Origin: JANQOH01 sp965200095
GTDB lineage: Bacteria; Pseudomonadota; Alphaproteobacteria; UBA7887
Reading direction: 5' to 3'
Assembly: GCA_965200095.1 (NCBI GenBank)
Contig: OZ241350.1
Span: forward strand, 1,116,001-1,180,000
DNA: 64,000 nt
Shown: positions 31,083 through 39,124 of the stretch, one piece after another
Numbering within the stretch: the first letter of the stretch is position 1
How the letters are laid out: each line of letters opens with the position of its first letter
The notes under the pieces: generated by a model
Told to the model about the DNA's origin: nothing
What the model saw: the letters and a program-made list of their open reading frames with translations, nothing else
The model's database searches: none
Program-made: the position numbers and the translations under genes

Positions 31083-31628
31083 CTATCCGTCGGGCTCGCC
31101 GGCGCCGAACATGGTGTTGCCTTCGTCGGGCACGAAACGTTCGGGTTCGAAACGCTGTTGGTCCTTGCGGGGGAGCGCGGCTATCGGCGTCTCGTGGAAA
31201 ACGCGCTCGCGGTCCTCCACGTCCGACTCGAACAGGCCGCCGTCGGCCTGTAAATTCGCGTCCGGCGCGGCGGTCGAGGCAAGGCCGCGGCGCAGCTCGG
31301 CGGCGATGCCGGCGCTCCACGGCATGACATACAGCCGCGGCTCGTCCAGGCCGGGAACCCGGAGCAGCATGTGGATCGGCGCGCCCGGCCGGATGTCGGC
31401 ATAAAGCACTTCGTATTGCATGTCTCCCCGGTCGGAAAACTCCCACGCCGTCGGCTTGGCGCGGCCCAGCGCGTCTGCGAGGCCCGCCCAGGACGCGCCC
31501 AGCGCCGCCGCCGCCACGGCCAGCCCCGCCAGGCGGAAACGCAGGGGGCGCCGCGATTGCACCGCCGCCGCGGCGAGCCCGGTGACGAGAAACGCGACGA
31601 CGGCGTAGAGCCAGGGGAGGTCGGTCAT
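31083..31628 (-). CDS. Small membrane protein, last gene of the ExbB-like operon
   Basis: Not recognised by family. The 181-residue product has two N-terminal hydrophobic segments (about 6-22 and 33-56) and then a soluble domain with YEVLYADIRPGAPIHMLLR and EPRLYVMPWSAGIAAELRR. The same pattern occurs in the upstream gene product (LEVLFADWSEGEGIYVL; LYALPWARTLAEQLRNA), so the two are paralogues. The tail (about 130-181) is charged and may be disordered. It overlaps the upstream stop by 4 bp (ATGA). Function unknown; it is probably a partner of the channel proteins. Confidence 0.85.
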   Translation of the reverse strand: MTDLPWLYAVVAFLVTGLAAAAVQSRRPLRFRLAGLAVAAAALGASWAGLADALGRAKPTAWEFSDRGDMQYEVLYADIRPGAPIHMLLRVPGLDEPRLYVMPWSAGIAAELRRGLASTAAPDANLQADGGLFESDVEDRERVFHETPIAALPRKDQQRFEPERFVPDEGNTMFGAGEPDG

Positions 31629-32119
31629 CGCACGGCGTCGCGCGGGTCGCCCGGCGCGAGCGCGTCGGGCGCCGCCGCGGCGGTCGAAAAGACGATGCGG
31701 TCGGTCAGCGAATCTTCGGGCACGCGGAAGACATTGGCCATGCGGACCGTAGCGTCGCGGTCGCGCGCCGCGGCGGCGGCGTTGCGCAGCTGCTCCGCCA
31801 GGGTCCGCGCCCAGGGGAGCGCGTAGAGCCGCGGCGCGCCGTCGCCGCCGCGCGTCAGCACGTATATCCCCTCGCCCTCGCTCCAGTCGGCGAACAACAC
31901 CTCGAGCCGCGCGTCGCCGGGAACCGTCAGCGCCACGGCGGGGGGTTGCGGCCGTCCGATCAGCGTCAGCACCCCCGCGGCGGCGGCGACCGGAACCGTG
32001 AAAGCCAGGGCGGCGACGGCGAGGCGCCAGGGGCCGCGGGCCGGCGCCGCCACCGCCAGAACCGCAAGGACCGCGAACGCCGCCGCAGCGACCGCCATCG
32101 CCGCCGGAAGACCGGTCAT
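31625..32119 (-). CDS. Small membrane protein, fourth gene of the ExbB-like operon
   Basis: Not recognised by family. The 164-residue product has two hydrophobic segments (about 8-27 and 32-55, very Ala/Val-rich) followed by a domain with ALTVPGDARLEVLFADW, GIYVLTRGGDGAP and LYALPWARTLAEQLRNA. It is a paralogue of the next gene (31083-31628), sharing the E-V-L-F/Y-A-D and L-Y-x-x-P-W blocks. Four-base ATGA overlaps on both sides show translational coupling. Nothing in it is catalytic. Confidence 0.85.
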   Translation of the reverse strand: MTGLPAAMAVAAAAFAVLAVLAVAAPARGPWRLAVAALAFTVPVAAAAGVLTLIGRPQPPAVALTVPGDARLEVLFADWSEGEGIYVLTRGGDGAPRLYALPWARTLAEQLRNAAAAARDRDATVRMANVFRVPEDSLTDRIVFSTAAAAPDALAPGDPRDAVR

Positions 32120-32742
32120 GCTTCCTCCTCGCGGGGGCGGGCGTAGACGGGCTCCCGGTCGCGCCCGATCAGGCTGCGCGGCAGGTTGTGCACGCTGCCG
32201 GGAACCAGCTTGCCTTCGGCGTCGAGGGCGAAGCGCGCCGCAGTGATCTCCTCTCCCTCCGCGGTGAGCAGATAGTCGCGGGTGAGAAGCTGTTCGCGCG
32301 CCCGCCGCCCCGGCCGCACGGCGCTCACCGCGACGGTGACGGGGAGCGTCGCGCGGTCGGGCGCGGCGCGGTAGAGGTGGACGTTGGCGATATATTCGCC
32401 CGGCGCGACGCCGCGGGTGTAGGCAATCTCGTAGTTGAGCGGCGTGGCGTCGCGCGTTGCGCCCAGATCGTCGCGCAGCAGGTTGAAATAGTGGCCCGCC
32501 ATGTTCGAGAAGCCCACGGGGCCGTCGCCCGGCGCCAGCACCCACAGGTCCGCGTCGGCGTCCACCCCGTCGGGCCAGAAGAGCTCCACGATCACGCCGC
32601 CGGCCGGCTGCGCGACCGATGTCTCCTGCGCGCCGCGCGGGTTCAGCCACGGCAACAGCAGCAGGACGATGGCGACCACCCCGGCGAGCGCCAGCAGCGT
32701 CATGTCGCGGAAGACGGTTGCGCCGAGGTCGTCGTCGGTCAT
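32116..32742 (-). CDS. ExbD-like anchored protein with DUF2135-like periplasmic domain (copy 2)
   Basis: The 208-residue product has a short cytoplasmic tail, one membrane segment starting FRDMTLLALAGVVAIVLLLL (with Asp13 at its edge) and a periplasmic domain. The position of that Asp matches the proton-carrying Asp of ExbD/TolR/MotB (FIDVMLVLL in ExbD). The periplasmic part lacks the ExbD fold sequence; it has DADADLWVLAP, FSNMAGHYFNLLRDDLG and GVAPGEYIANVHLYR, which resemble the metal-type DxDLxV beta-sandwich of DUF2135/YfaP-like proteins. It is paralogous to 33437-34057. It overlaps both neighbours by 4 bp. Confidence 0.75.
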   Translation of the reverse strand: MTDDDLGATVFRDMTLLALAGVVAIVLLLLPWLNPRGAQETSVAQPAGGVIVELFWPDGVDADADLWVLAPGDGPVGFSNMAGHYFNLLRDDLGATRDATPLNYEIAYTRGVAPGEYIANVHLYRAAPDRATLPVTVAVSAVRPGRRAREQLLTRDYLLTAEGEEITAARFALDAEGKLVPGSVHNLPRSLIGRDREPVYARPREEEA

Positions 32743-33440
32743 TGCGGGGCCGCGCCCGCGGACGGCGGCGCGGGAGTCGCCGCCGCCTCGCCCATGTCGA
32801 TGACCGCGGCCGAGAGCTCGCGCACCGACGAGGCGAGCATGTGGTAGCACAGGCCCAGCCAGACGCTGAGCACCGCACCCACGAGGGTGGTGTAGAGCGC
32901 CACCGACATCCCCTCGATGAGGTTCGCGACCATGGGGCTGATCGCCGACGGGTTCGTGGCGATGTCGGGGTCGACTCCCGACAGGGCGATGATGAAGCCG
33001 ATGACGGTGCCGATCAGACCCAGCACGACGAGGCTGTTGGCGAGGTAGCGAACGATGCCGATGCGCCCGGCGAGGCGGGCGCGGAAGGTCTCGGCGCGGA
33101 TCGCGCGCGCGGCCGGCGGCGCGGCGACGGCGGCGCTCAGATAGGCGTTCGCCAGCGCGTGCGGCGGGCGTTCGCCGCGCAGGCAGCAGGCGAAGGCGCG
33201 CTCGACGCCCCAGAGCAGCCGCGTGCACAGCGCCAGGCCCAGCAGGAACGCCGCGGCGATGACCACGGTCAGCCGCGTCGGGTCGGCGGCGTAGATTTCG
33301 CCGATCCACCCTTGCAGCGCCGCGGCGCCGGCGAGCGCCAGCGCCAGCAGGTTGAACAGCGCATAGCGCAGAAGCGCCGCGTAGCGTCCGTCGCCGCGCC
33401 CGGGCGGCGGCGTCGCCGGGCCGGCAAGGCCGCCGCTCAT
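32739..33440 (-). CDS. MotA/TolQ/ExbB-type proton channel protein
   Basis: The 233-residue product has four hydrophobic segments (about 27-52, 62-86, 130-158, 178-206). The third has NSLVVLGLIGTVIGFIIAL and the fourth EGMSVALYTTLVGAVLSVW, both matching TolQ/ExbB blocks (LGLxGTVxG and A-x-T-T-x-x-G) whose Thr residues line the ion path. Its operon partners are two ExbD-position proteins with an odd periplasmic domain, so it should be the pentamer of a force-generating membrane motor of unknown target. It is neither TolQ nor ExbB proper: no tolR, tolA or tonB is nearby. Confidence 0.85.
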   Translation of the reverse strand: MSGGLAGPATPPPGRGDGRYAALLRYALFNLLALALAGAAALQGWIGEIYAADPTRLTVVIAAAFLLGLALCTRLLWGVERAFACCLRGERPPHALANAYLSAAVAAPPAARAIRAETFRARLAGRIGIVRYLANSLVVLGLIGTVIGFIIALSGVDPDIATNPSAISPMVANLIEGMSVALYTTLVGAVLSVWLGLCYHMLASSVRELSAAVIDMGEAAATPAPPSAGAAPQ

Positions 33441-34057
33441 TCGCCGGAGTCCTTGTCGCCCGAACGCAGCGCCGCCGGGCGCGCGTTCACGCTTCCCGGC
33501 GCGAGCGCGCCGTTCGCAGCGAGCGTGAAACGAAAGGCGGTGACTTCCTCGCCCTCGGACGTGAGGGTCAGGACGCGCTCGACGATCTGGGCGCGCGCGC
33601 CGGTGTCCGGATCCACCGTCGTCACGACGACGCGGGCGTCGACGGGGCCGTTCTGCGGCGCGTCGAGGCGGTAGAGGTGGAGGTTCGCGACATGCTCGCC
33701 GGGGGAGACGCCGCGGCTGTAGGCGACCTCGTAGTTCACCGGCGTCGCGTCCCTGTAGGTGCCGAGATCGTCGCGCAGCAGGTTGAAATACAGGGCGCCG
33801 CGGTTGGAATAGCCGACCGCGCGGTCATTCGGCGCCGCCACCCACAGGTCGATGTCCACATCGCGGTCGTTGTCCCAGAACAGTTCGACGATGACGTTCC
33901 CCGGCGGCTCGTGGTCCGCCTCGTCGGCCGACCCGGGCGGGTTGACGTGCGGCAGGAGCAGCAGGACGATGGCGACGAACCCGGCAAGCGCGAGCAGCAC
34001 CACGTCGCGGAACACCGTGCCCGATGCATCGTCGCCGGTTTCCCCGCTGCTGTCCAT
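33437..34057 (-). CDS. ExbD-like anchored protein with DUF2135-like periplasmic domain (copy 1)
   Basis: The 206-residue product starts MDSSGETGDDASGTVFRD and has one membrane segment (about 16-37, FRDVVLLALAGFVAIVLLLL) with Asp18 at its edge, where ExbD/TolR carry their proton-binding Asp. The periplasmic domain has DVDIDLWVAAPNDRAVGYSN, RGALYFNLLRDDLG and SPGEHVANLHLYR, closely paralleling copy 2. It is the first gene of the operon; the 210-bp gap upstream is shared with the divergent PQQ dehydrogenase gene. The upstream in-frame ATGs give only low-complexity sequence, so 34057 was chosen. Confidence 0.75.
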   Translation of the reverse strand: MDSSGETGDDASGTVFRDVVLLALAGFVAIVLLLLPHVNPPGSADEADHEPPGNVIVELFWDNDRDVDIDLWVAAPNDRAVGYSNRGALYFNLLRDDLGTYRDATPVNYEVAYSRGVSPGEHVANLHLYRLDAPQNGPVDARVVVTTVDPDTGARAQIVERVLTLTSEGEEVTAFRFTLAANGALAPGSVNARPAALRSGDKDSGE

Positions 34058-34267
34058 CGCCGCCCGTCCGGTTCGCAGGGTTCGGTTCCTGTCGTGTCGA
34101 ACGCCGGTTCCGTTCCGCCGCCGCGTTGCGATCGCGTCCGTCGCGCAGCGCCCGAACGAGAAAACGTTTGACAGGCCCATACCGCTATCGCAGCTTTCGT
34201 GCGGGGGCAAGCGTTCCCGGGACGGGAGCGCGGCGCTCCGAACGGCTACCATCACGGGAGGAAACGC

Positions 34268-36004
34268 ATGTCATCCATGCTTCGCGGCGCGGCGGTCGCC
34301 GCGCTGGCGGTGGGGACCGGTCTCGCGCTTCAGGCGCCGGCGCCGGCGTCCGCGCAGATGGGGGAACAGGTCAAGCCCGAGGATTGGCCGCATTACCACC
34401 GCACCCTTGAGGGCGGGCGCTACAGCCCGCTGTCCGAAATCGATTCCGGCAATGTCGGCGAGCTGCGCGTGGCGTGGGCGCATCAGCCCGGCGCCATCAC
34501 CCACGGCCTTCAGGCCACCCCCGTGGTCGTCGACGGCGTGGTCTATTATTCCGGTTCCTACAACCGCGTGTTCGCGATCGACGGCGTAACCGGCGACGAA
34601 CTCTGGCACTATTACGCCGAACTGGACCCGATCTCGGAGCAGATCGCGACCTCGCCCTACAACCGCGGGGTGACCTGGAGCAACGGCAACGTCTATATCG
34701 GCACGTCGGACGGCCGCGCCATCGGCCTCGACGGGACGACCGGCAAGGAATTGTGGCAGACCACGCTGGTCGACACCAAATCCTGCGGCTGCCTGTTCAC
34801 CTCGCCGCCGCTCGCCATCGGCGACAAGCTGATCTACGGCTCCACGGCGGGCGGAATGCCGACGCGGGGCGCCGGCATCTTCGGCGTGGACGCCGCCACC
34901 GGCGCCCAATTGTGGCATTTCGAGCCGGTGAAGGAAGACACGTGGGGGATGACGTCGTTCGGCGAAAGCAGCGCCAAATACGCCGGCGTCGGCGCCTGGC
35001 ACGTGGGCAGTTACGACGCCGAGACCAACACCGTCATCTACGGCACCTCCAACCCGTCGCCCTGGTTCGACTGGGCGCCGCCGGGCGAGGGGCCGGACGG
35101 CTACAAGCGCGCCGACGGCGAGGGCGCCCGGCCCGGCGACAACCTCTATTCCTCGTCGGTGGTGGCCCTGGACCCCGATACCGGCGAGCTGAAGTGGTAT
35201 TTCCAGGAACTGCCGCACGACGACTGGGATTTCGACTCGACTCTCGGCGAATTCGTGCTGATGGACGACGGCGACGACAAGCTCGTGCTGCATCAGGCCA
35301 AGAGCGGCTTCGTCTATCTCTACGACCGCATCGACGGCAGCGTTCATAACGTGTGGACGATCAACGACTATGTGACGTTCGTCGAAACCGTGGACCCGAA
35401 CACCGGCGAACTGATCGGGCGCAACCCGCCGGTCACCGACCCCGAAAACATGTTCTGCCCGTCGATGAACGGCGGACGGAGCTGGAACTCCGGGTCCTAC
35501 AACCGCGACACCGGCGTCTGGTATAACGGCCGGCAGGAAATCTGCGAGGTGGCGGTCACCCGCGAGGAGCGGCCGCAGCTCGAACCCATCCCGAACTGGT
35601 ACATGGGCGCCGATTTCCACTTCGTGCCGCCGCCGGGCGCGGACGCCGCCTACGGCGCCCTCGACGCCTGGAACCCGCTGACCGGCGAAAAGAAGTGGTC
35701 GGTGCATTACAAATACCCGATGCTGGCGGGCGTTCTCTCCACCGCGGGCAATCTCGTGTTCGCCGGCGACATCGAGGGCTACGTCTTTGCCTACGACGCC
35801 GAAACCGGCGACGAACTCTGGAGCTTCAACACCGGGTCCGGCATTCGCGGCGGCATCGTCACCTACGCGGCGGGCGGCGACCAGTATGTGCTGGTTCCGA
35901 GCGGAATCGGCTCGCACGTCTTCTTCGGACTCGCGGGTCTGTTCCCCGAAACCCAGGACTTCCCGGCGGGCGCAACGCTGTATGCGTTCAAGCTGGGCGG
36001 CTGA
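34268..36004 (+). CDS. Divergent PQQ-dependent alcohol dehydrogenase
   Basis: The 578-residue product has a signal peptide ending near ASA-QMGEQ and an eight-bladed propeller, as in MxaF/XoxF/ExaA. Ligand residues that can be seen: Asn262 (GTSNPSPW), catalytic Asp321 in HDDWDFDS, and an extra Asp323 two residues later, the mark of lanthanide-dependent enzymes. It differs from typical members: the block that should hold the metal-binding Glu reads GSTAGGMPTRG, the vicinal Cys-Cys is absent (a CGC at 173-175 is elsewhere), and the usual PQQ-binding Arg is Lys. A cytochrome c gene follows. AGGAAA precedes the ATG at 34268. The substrate is unknown. Confidence 0.85.
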   Translation: MSSMLRGAAVAALAVGTGLALQAPAPASAQMGEQVKPEDWPHYHRTLEGGRYSPLSEIDSGNVGELRVAWAHQPGAITHGLQATPVVVDGVVYYSGSYNRVFAIDGVTGDELWHYYAELDPISEQIATSPYNRGVTWSNGNVYIGTSDGRAIGLDGTTGKELWQTTLVDTKSCGCLFTSPPLAIGDKLIYGSTAGGMPTRGAGIFGVDAATGAQLWHFEPVKEDTWGMTSFGESSAKYAGVGAWHVGSYDAETNTVIYGTSNPSPWFDWAPPGEGPDGYKRADGEGARPGDNLYSSSVVALDPDTGELKWYFQELPHDDWDFDSTLGEFVLMDDGDDKLVLHQAKSGFVYLYDRIDGSVHNVWTINDYVTFVETVDPNTGELIGRNPPVTDPENMFCPSMNGGRSWNSGSYNRDTGVWYNGRQEICEVAVTREERPQLEPIPNWYMGADFHFVPPPGADAAYGALDAWNPLTGEKKWSVHYKYPMLAGVLSTAGNLVFAGDIEGYVFAYDAETGDELWSFNTGSGIRGGIVTYAAGGDQYVLVPSGIGSHVFFGLAGLFPETQDFPAGATLYAFKLGG

Positions 36005-36061
36005 ACGGACCGCGCCGGGAGCGGGCCGCTGCGGCCCGCTCCCGTTTCCGTTTCGCGGCTT

Positions 36062-36472
36062 ATGACACGCCCGCGGGGGGCGGCGCTCCTCCTCGCCGCG
36101 GCGTTGCTGTGCGCCGCGCCGGCGGCGGGGCCGCGCGCCGGGCTCCTCGGCCCCGAACGCACCGCCGGGGTCGATCTCTCGGCCCATGAGACAATCGAAG
36201 AGGGGCGCAAGTCGTTCAACGGCCTGTGCGCGGGCTATTGCCACGGCGCCGGGGGAACCGCCAAGCGCGGCCCGGCGCTGCGCAACCGGCCCGAGCTCGA
36301 CGAAACGAGCCTCTACGCCACCATCCTCAACGGCCGCCGGCGAAGCGGCAACCCCATGCCGGGCTGGAAGGGCCTGCTGACCGACGAGGAAATCTGGACG
36401 ATTGTCGCCTATATCGTCTCCCTGCGCGACGCGCCGCCCATCGACCGCGACGCCCACCCTGCGCCGGAGTGA
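36062..36472 (+). CDS. Periplasmic c-type cytochrome with CX3CH haem motif
   Basis: This 136-residue protein has a signal peptide (first about 25 residues) and one haem site: FNGLCAGYCHGAGG, in which the cysteines are separated by three residues (CAGYCH) rather than the usual two. The axial Met is probably in SGNPMPGWKG. TDEEIWTIVAYIVSL is the usual C-terminal helix of class I cytochromes. It begins 57 bp after the PQQ dehydrogenase and likely takes its electrons. The spacing of the haem cysteines is unusual. Confidence 0.85.
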   Translation: MTRPRGAALLLAAALLCAAPAAGPRAGLLGPERTAGVDLSAHETIEEGRKSFNGLCAGYCHGAGGTAKRGPALRNRPELDETSLYATILNGRRRSGNPMPGWKGLLTDEEIWTIVAYIVSLRDAPPIDRDAHPAPE

Positions 36473-36566
36473 CGCCGACCCGGGTTCGTATTCATCCGTT
36501 TCGGCCGGTTCGGGCGGGAATTCCGCGCTTGTCAAAGCCGTGCCGTTCGGTCATTCATGCGGCGCC

Positions 36567-37214
36567 ATGAGCCGGGACATGACGCGCAAGCAAGTCGCGG
36601 AGGCGTTTGCGCGCTTCGCCGCCGAACGCGAAGCCCCGGAAACCGAACTCCAGTTCCGCAACCCCTACACCCTGCTCGTCGCCGTCGTGCTGTCGGCGCA
36701 GGCGACCGATGTGGGCGTGAACAAGGCCACCGGGCCGCTGTTCGAGGCCGCGGACACCCCCGAAGCCATGGTCGCGCTCGGCGAGGACAGGCTGCGCGAG
36801 GCGATCCGCACCATCGGCCTCTACCGCACCAAGGCGAAGAACGTCATCGCGCTGAGCCGCCTGCTGATCGAACGCCACGGCGGCGCGGCGCCGCGCGATC
36901 GCGCGGCGCTGGAAGCGCTGCCGGGGGTCGGGCGCAAGACCGCGAACGTGGTGCTCAACAGCGCCTTCGGCGAACCCACCATCGCCGTCGACACCCATAT
37001 CTTCCGGCTCGGCAACCGGACGGGAATGGCGCGCGGCAAGACCCCGCTCGCCGTGGAGGAGCGGTTGCTCAAGGTCGTGCCCGGAAAATACAAGCGCCAC
37101 GCGCATCACTGGCTGATCCTGCACGGGCGCTATGTCTGCAAGGCGCGCAAGCCCTTATGCCCCGCCTGCGCGATCCGCGACCTCTGCCGCTACCCCGACA
37201 AGACCGCCGCCTGA
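36567..37214 (+). CDS. nth: Endonuclease III
   Basis: Nth removes oxidised pyrimidines and nicks the abasic site. The 215-residue product has the helix-hairpin-helix LPGVGRKTANVVLNSAFG with catalytic Lys, the catalytic Asp in AVDTHIFRLGNR, and the [4Fe-4S] cluster ligands C-x6-C-x2-C-x5-C in CKARKPLCPACAIRDLC. The Met at 36567 (MSRDMTRKQVAEAF) fits the family. The longer upstream frame overlaps the preceding intergenic region and gives nothing homologous. Confidence 0.96.
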   Translation: MSRDMTRKQVAEAFARFAAEREAPETELQFRNPYTLLVAVVLSAQATDVGVNKATGPLFEAADTPEAMVALGEDRLREAIRTIGLYRTKAKNVIALSRLLIERHGGAAPRDRAALEALPGVGRKTANVVLNSAFGEPTIAVDTHIFRLGNRTGMARGKTPLAVEERLLKVVPGKYKRHAHHWLILHGRYVCKARKPLCPACAIRDLCRYPDKTAA

Positions 37215-37224
37215 ACGCGGCCGG

Positions 37225-37785
37225 TCAGAAGACGGCGCGCACCTCCACCACTTCCGGCACATAGTGGCGGAGCATGTTCTCGATGCCGTATTTCAGCGTC
37301 GCCGTGGAGCTCGGGCAACCCGAACAGGCGCCGTGCATTTCCAGCATCACCACGCCGTCCTCGAAACCGTGGAAGATGATGTCGCCGCCGTCCTGCGCAA
37401 CCGCGGGGCGCACGCGCGTGTCCAGCAATTCCTGTATCTGCGCGACGATCTCCGCGTCTTCGCCGGCTTCCGCCGCGTCGGCGTGAGCGGCGACCCGGTC
37501 GTCGAGCAGCGCCGGCGCGCCCGACAGGTAATGCTCCATGACGGCGCCGAGGATCGACGGCTTGAGCAACTGCCATTCGGCTCGCGCGGCCTTGGTCACG
37601 GTCACGAAATCGGACCCCAGGAACACCCCCTCGACGCCCTCCACCTCGAACAGGCGTTGCGCCAGCGGCGAACGCGCGGCCGCCCCGGCGTCCACGAAAT
37701 TGGCGGTGCCCCGGTCGAGCACCGTCTCGCCGGGGAGGAACTTCATCGTCGCCGGGTTCGGCGTCGGCTCGGTCTGGATGAACAT
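37225..37785 (-). CDS. NifU-like Fe-S scaffold/carrier protein (Nfu)
   Basis: The 186-residue protein has an N-terminal Nfu_N domain (MFIQTEPTPNPATMKFLPG) and a C-terminal NifU domain with QDGGDIIFHGFEDGVVML and the CSGC cluster motif in HGACSGCPSSTATLKYGIE. It carries or assembles Fe-S clusters. The pattern is the alphaproteobacterial/mitochondrial NFU1 type. It converges with nth, 10 bp from its stop. The gene symbol is left open because nfuA is used for a different architecture. Confidence 0.92.
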   Translation of the reverse strand: MFIQTEPTPNPATMKFLPGETVLDRGTANFVDAGAAARSPLAQRLFEVEGVEGVFLGSDFVTVTKAARAEWQLLKPSILGAVMEHYLSGAPALLDDRVAAHADAAEAGEDAEIVAQIQELLDTRVRPAVAQDGGDIIFHGFEDGVVMLEMHGACSGCPSSTATLKYGIENMLRHYVPEVVEVRAVF

Positions 37786-37864
37786 CGACGGTCTCCTGCC
37801 CCAGGGATGCGGTGACGCCAAAAGATGACGATGCCGGTTGAAATGGCGCTTTTCGTCGCCGTCG

Positions 37865-39124
37865 TCAAGCGTCCGGCGCCGGGCTTTCGCCCTCTTCGGC
37901 CTTTTCAAGGAGTGCGCGCAGCAGCACCGCGGCGCCGGCGGCGGCGTGTTCGGGCGTCGCCGACTCGCTCTCATTGTGGCTGACCCCGCCGCGGCACGGG
38001 ATGAACACCATCGCCGCGGGGCAGATACGGGCGAGGCTGCCGGCGTCGTGGCCGGCGCCCGAGGCGATGCGCATGGCGGGAAGGCCGAGCGCCTCGGCGG
38101 CGCGGCCCACTGCATCGACGCAGCCGGGGTCGAACGCGACCGGCGGCGAGCGCCAGATTTCCTCCAGGCCGCCCTGCAATCCGGCACCGCGCCGCAGATC
38201 GCGGAAGGCGTCGCGGAGCGCGTCCGCCATCGCCGCCAGCGCCTCGGCGTCGGGGTGGCGCAGGTCGATCCCCAGCGTCGCGCTGCCCGGGACCGTGTTG
38301 CGGGCGTTGGGATGGACGCGGAATTCGCCCACCGTGCCGCGCCCGTCGGGCGCGCGCTCGCGGGCGATGCGCTCCACCGCCGCCACGAGCCGCGCCGCGC
38401 CCGCCAGCGCGTCCCGCCGCGCCTCCATCGGCGTCGTCCCCGCATGAGCTTCCGCGCCCTCGATGCGGCAGTCGAACCAGTTTATGCCCTGGATCCCGGT
38501 GACGACGCCGATGGTCTTGTCCGCCGCCTCCAGCACCGGCCCCTGTTCGATATGCGCCTCGAACCAGGCGTGAAAGGGCCGGCCGCCCACTGCCGCGGCG
38601 CCGGCATAGCCGATGGCCTCCAGCGCCTCGCCCACCGTCGCCCCGCCGCCGGCCTCGCGCACAGCCAGCGCCTCGTCGAGGGCGAGGCCGCCGGCGTGAA
38701 CCGCCGACCCCATCATCGCCGGCGGGAACCGCGCGCCCTCCTCGTTCGTCCACGACACGATCTCAATGGGCCGCAGCGGGCGCGCGCCGACGTCGTTCAG
38801 GGCGCGCACCGCCTCGAGCGCAGCGAGCACGCCATAGGCGCCGTCGAAGCGCCCGCCCGTCGGCTGGCTGTCGAGATGACTCCCGGCGGCGACGGGCGCC
38901 AGGGAGTCGTCGCGCCCGGCGCGCCGCGCGAACAGGTTCCCGATGCGGTCGACGCGGACCGCGCACCCCGCCTCCCGCGCCCGGCGCGCGAAGAGGTCGC
39001 GCCCGCGGCGGTCTTCCTCGCTCAGCGCCAGACGGCATACCCCGCCCTTCGCGGTCGCGCCGATCTTCGCCATCTCCATCAACGACCGCCACAAGCGGTC
39101 GCCGCGGACGGCCGGCGCGGTCAT
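37865..39124 (-). CDS. M20/M28-type Zn amidohydrolase (allantoate or N-carbamoyl-amino-acid hydrolase)
   Basis: The 419-residue product has VAAGSHLDSQPTGGRFDG, the His-Asp metal block, EIVSWTNEEGARFPPAMMGS with catalytic Glu, FEAHIEQGPVLE and the C-terminal GAGHDAGSLARICPAAM, as in the allantoate amidohydrolase/beta-ureidopropionase/N-carbamoyl-L-amino-acid hydrolase group. Its start overlaps the amidase stop (ATGA), so both enzymes of the pair probably break down a C-N compound such as a hydantoin or ureide. The substrate is not deducible. Confidence 0.88.
   Translation of the reverse strand: MTAPAVRGDRLWRSLMEMAKIGATAKGGVCRLALSEEDRRGRDLFARRAREAGCAVRVDRIGNLFARRAGRDDSLAPVAAGSHLDSQPTGGRFDGAYGVLAALEAVRALNDVGARPLRPIEIVSWTNEEGARFPPAMMGSAVHAGGLALDEALAVREAGGGATVGEALEAIGYAGAAAVGGRPFHAWFEAHIEQGPVLEAADKTIGVVTGIQGINWFDCRIEGAEAHAGTTPMEARRDALAGAARLVAAVERIARERAPDGRGTVGEFRVHPNARNTVPGSATLGIDLRHPDAEALAAMADALRDAFRDLRRGAGLQGGLEEIWRSPPVAFDPGCVDAVGRAAEALGLPAMRIASGAGHDAGSLARICPAAMVFIPCRGGVSHNESESATPEHAAAGAAVLLRALLEKAEEGESPAPDA

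Noticed and set aside
36402..36566. Longer N-terminus for endonuclease III
   Set aside because: These 55 codons have no Nth similarity and overlap the cytochrome gene's end; the family starts near MTRKQVAEAF.
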